Part shown: piece after piece, positions 63,245 to 64,000 of the stretch
How positions within the stretch are numbered: position 1 is the first letter of the stretch
Layout: each line of letters starts with the position of its first letter
Source of the DNA: Holothuria scabra
Lineage: Eukaryota; Echinodermata; Holothuroidea; Aspidochirotida; Holothuriidae
Assembly: GCA_037179385.1 (NCBI GenBank)
Contig: CM074187.1
Span: 10,975,450 to 11,039,449, forward strand
DNA: 64,000 nucleotides
Direction: 5' to 3'
The notes under the pieces: generated by a model
What the model saw: only the letters and a program-made list of their open reading frames with translations
What the model was told of the DNA's origin: nothing
Database searches by the model: none
Made by a program: the position numbers and the translations under genes

Positions 63245-63596
63245 TGCATTATCTTCCAAGTTTAGTAACAGTCCAACGATCTCACCACAAGCGGCTCGAC
63301 CCCATCACAAGACGACAGCAAAGCTTATTACGCAATTCAGGTTGTTTTAATCTGGCCAATCTTTAAGTCTTTGAACTGTCTTCTTTCAATAATCCCACGA
63401 CCAGTATGCCACCAGACCAAGAAGATATTTGGATTAATTGAAACCAAACATAGAAGGAGACATTGCGAAACGTTTGTGCAATATAATGAGTCAATTCTGA
63501 AGTTTACCAGACATTTAGGTCGAAAATTGACCCAATAGTGTGGGAAGCAACATTCCACATAACGAAAGTGGTTTGAAAATGTGTCGAACAACCCTT
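63245..63596. other. Gene-free stretch
   Basis: Short overlapping frames on both strands; no family resemblance. Confidence 0.4.
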
Positions 63597-63809
63597 CCCT
63601 CTAAAAACACTATGGTCAACTATGCAACGGCCCAAACAATGGTCAAACTGTTGAATCAATCTATTGTCAAAAGTTACCATTTTATGGTTAAATGTGACCA
63701 TAAATTGGTCACTTTTGCCCATAGATTTGGTTAATTATTTGACCATAGTTTAGGTAAGTGCATAGTTGACCAAATCAGTGGTCAAATTGACCATAGTCTT
63801 TTTAGAGTG
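63597..63809. mobile_element. MITE with CTCTAAAAA ends and TGGTCA/TGACCA internal repeats
   Basis: The left end CTCTAAAAACACTATGGTCA is inverted by TGACCATAGTCTTTTTAGAG. The interior carries about ten TGGTCA or TGACCA words in alternating orientation. Ends resemble those of 31208-31500, though the interiors differ. Confidence 0.75.
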
Positions 63810-64000
63810 TTGTCGTTTCATCCACGTACAATAACAGAAAAGTTTACAATAGTAACTTACTCAGATCAAACCTACGAAAAGTTTTATTCATTTACACCTG
63901 TTGGTGTCCAGTGACAGAATATATATGTACGAATTGCGACAGTCGTGTTTTACATAATTTATATTTATTAATCATCATTATGAATTTTGGTAATAGTTTT
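63810..64000. other. Window end, nothing recognised
   Basis: AT-rich sequence with no feature. Confidence 0.4.

Noticed and set aside
1..64000. mir-10-type microRNA expected in Hox clusters
   Set aside because: The mature mir-10 sequence was looked for by eye and not seen.
1..64000. CRISPR arrays, operons, ribosome binding sites
   Set aside because: The sequence is animal genomic DNA; no regularly spaced repeats or bacterial gene organisation are present.

Overview
The window is AT-rich animal genomic DNA and almost entirely non-coding. It is eukaryotic: there are no dense open reading frames or operons, a spliced coding exon is present, and short non-autonomous transposons, tRNA-derived SINE copies, long homopolymer tracts and microsatellites are common. 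The only convincing gene piece is the last coding exon of an ANTP-class homeobox gene on the minus strand (20873-21207). Its homeodomain resembles posterior Hox proteins of the Hox9-13 type. Together with the repeat style, this suggests an ambulacrarian, probably an echinoderm, and a Hox11/13-type gene. That taxonomic call is inference, not proof.

Layout. 1-20658: no gene seen; it holds several TTAA-flanked MITE families, hairpin-rich patches and a cluster of CRE (TGACGTCA) and E-box (CACGTG) sites. 20659-21207: Hox 3' UTR, stop codon, homeobox and splice acceptor. 21208-64000: presumed first intron and/or upstream intergenic DNA of the Hox gene. No first coding exon could be recognised there, so the intron is either very long or its exon 1 lies outside the window.

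The 43 kb beyond the acceptor holds four notable structures. One is a tandem duplication (22501-23720) in which only one copy carries a hAT-like MITE, so the other keeps the empty site. One is a tRNA-type SINE with a target duplication of about 17 bp (24463-24680). One is a 2.47 kb hAT-like element with a perfect 8-bp target duplication (58574-61042). The last is a group of further MITEs that appear to belong to TTAA, TA, 3-bp and 8-bp target-site classes.

I found no recognisable transposase or reverse transcriptase. Every mobile element seen here looks non-autonomous. The nine exact CRE octamers, four of them lying close to CACGTG sites and two flanking the homeobox exon, are the most interesting possible regulatory signal. 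All element boundaries were read by eye and should be checked by alignment.
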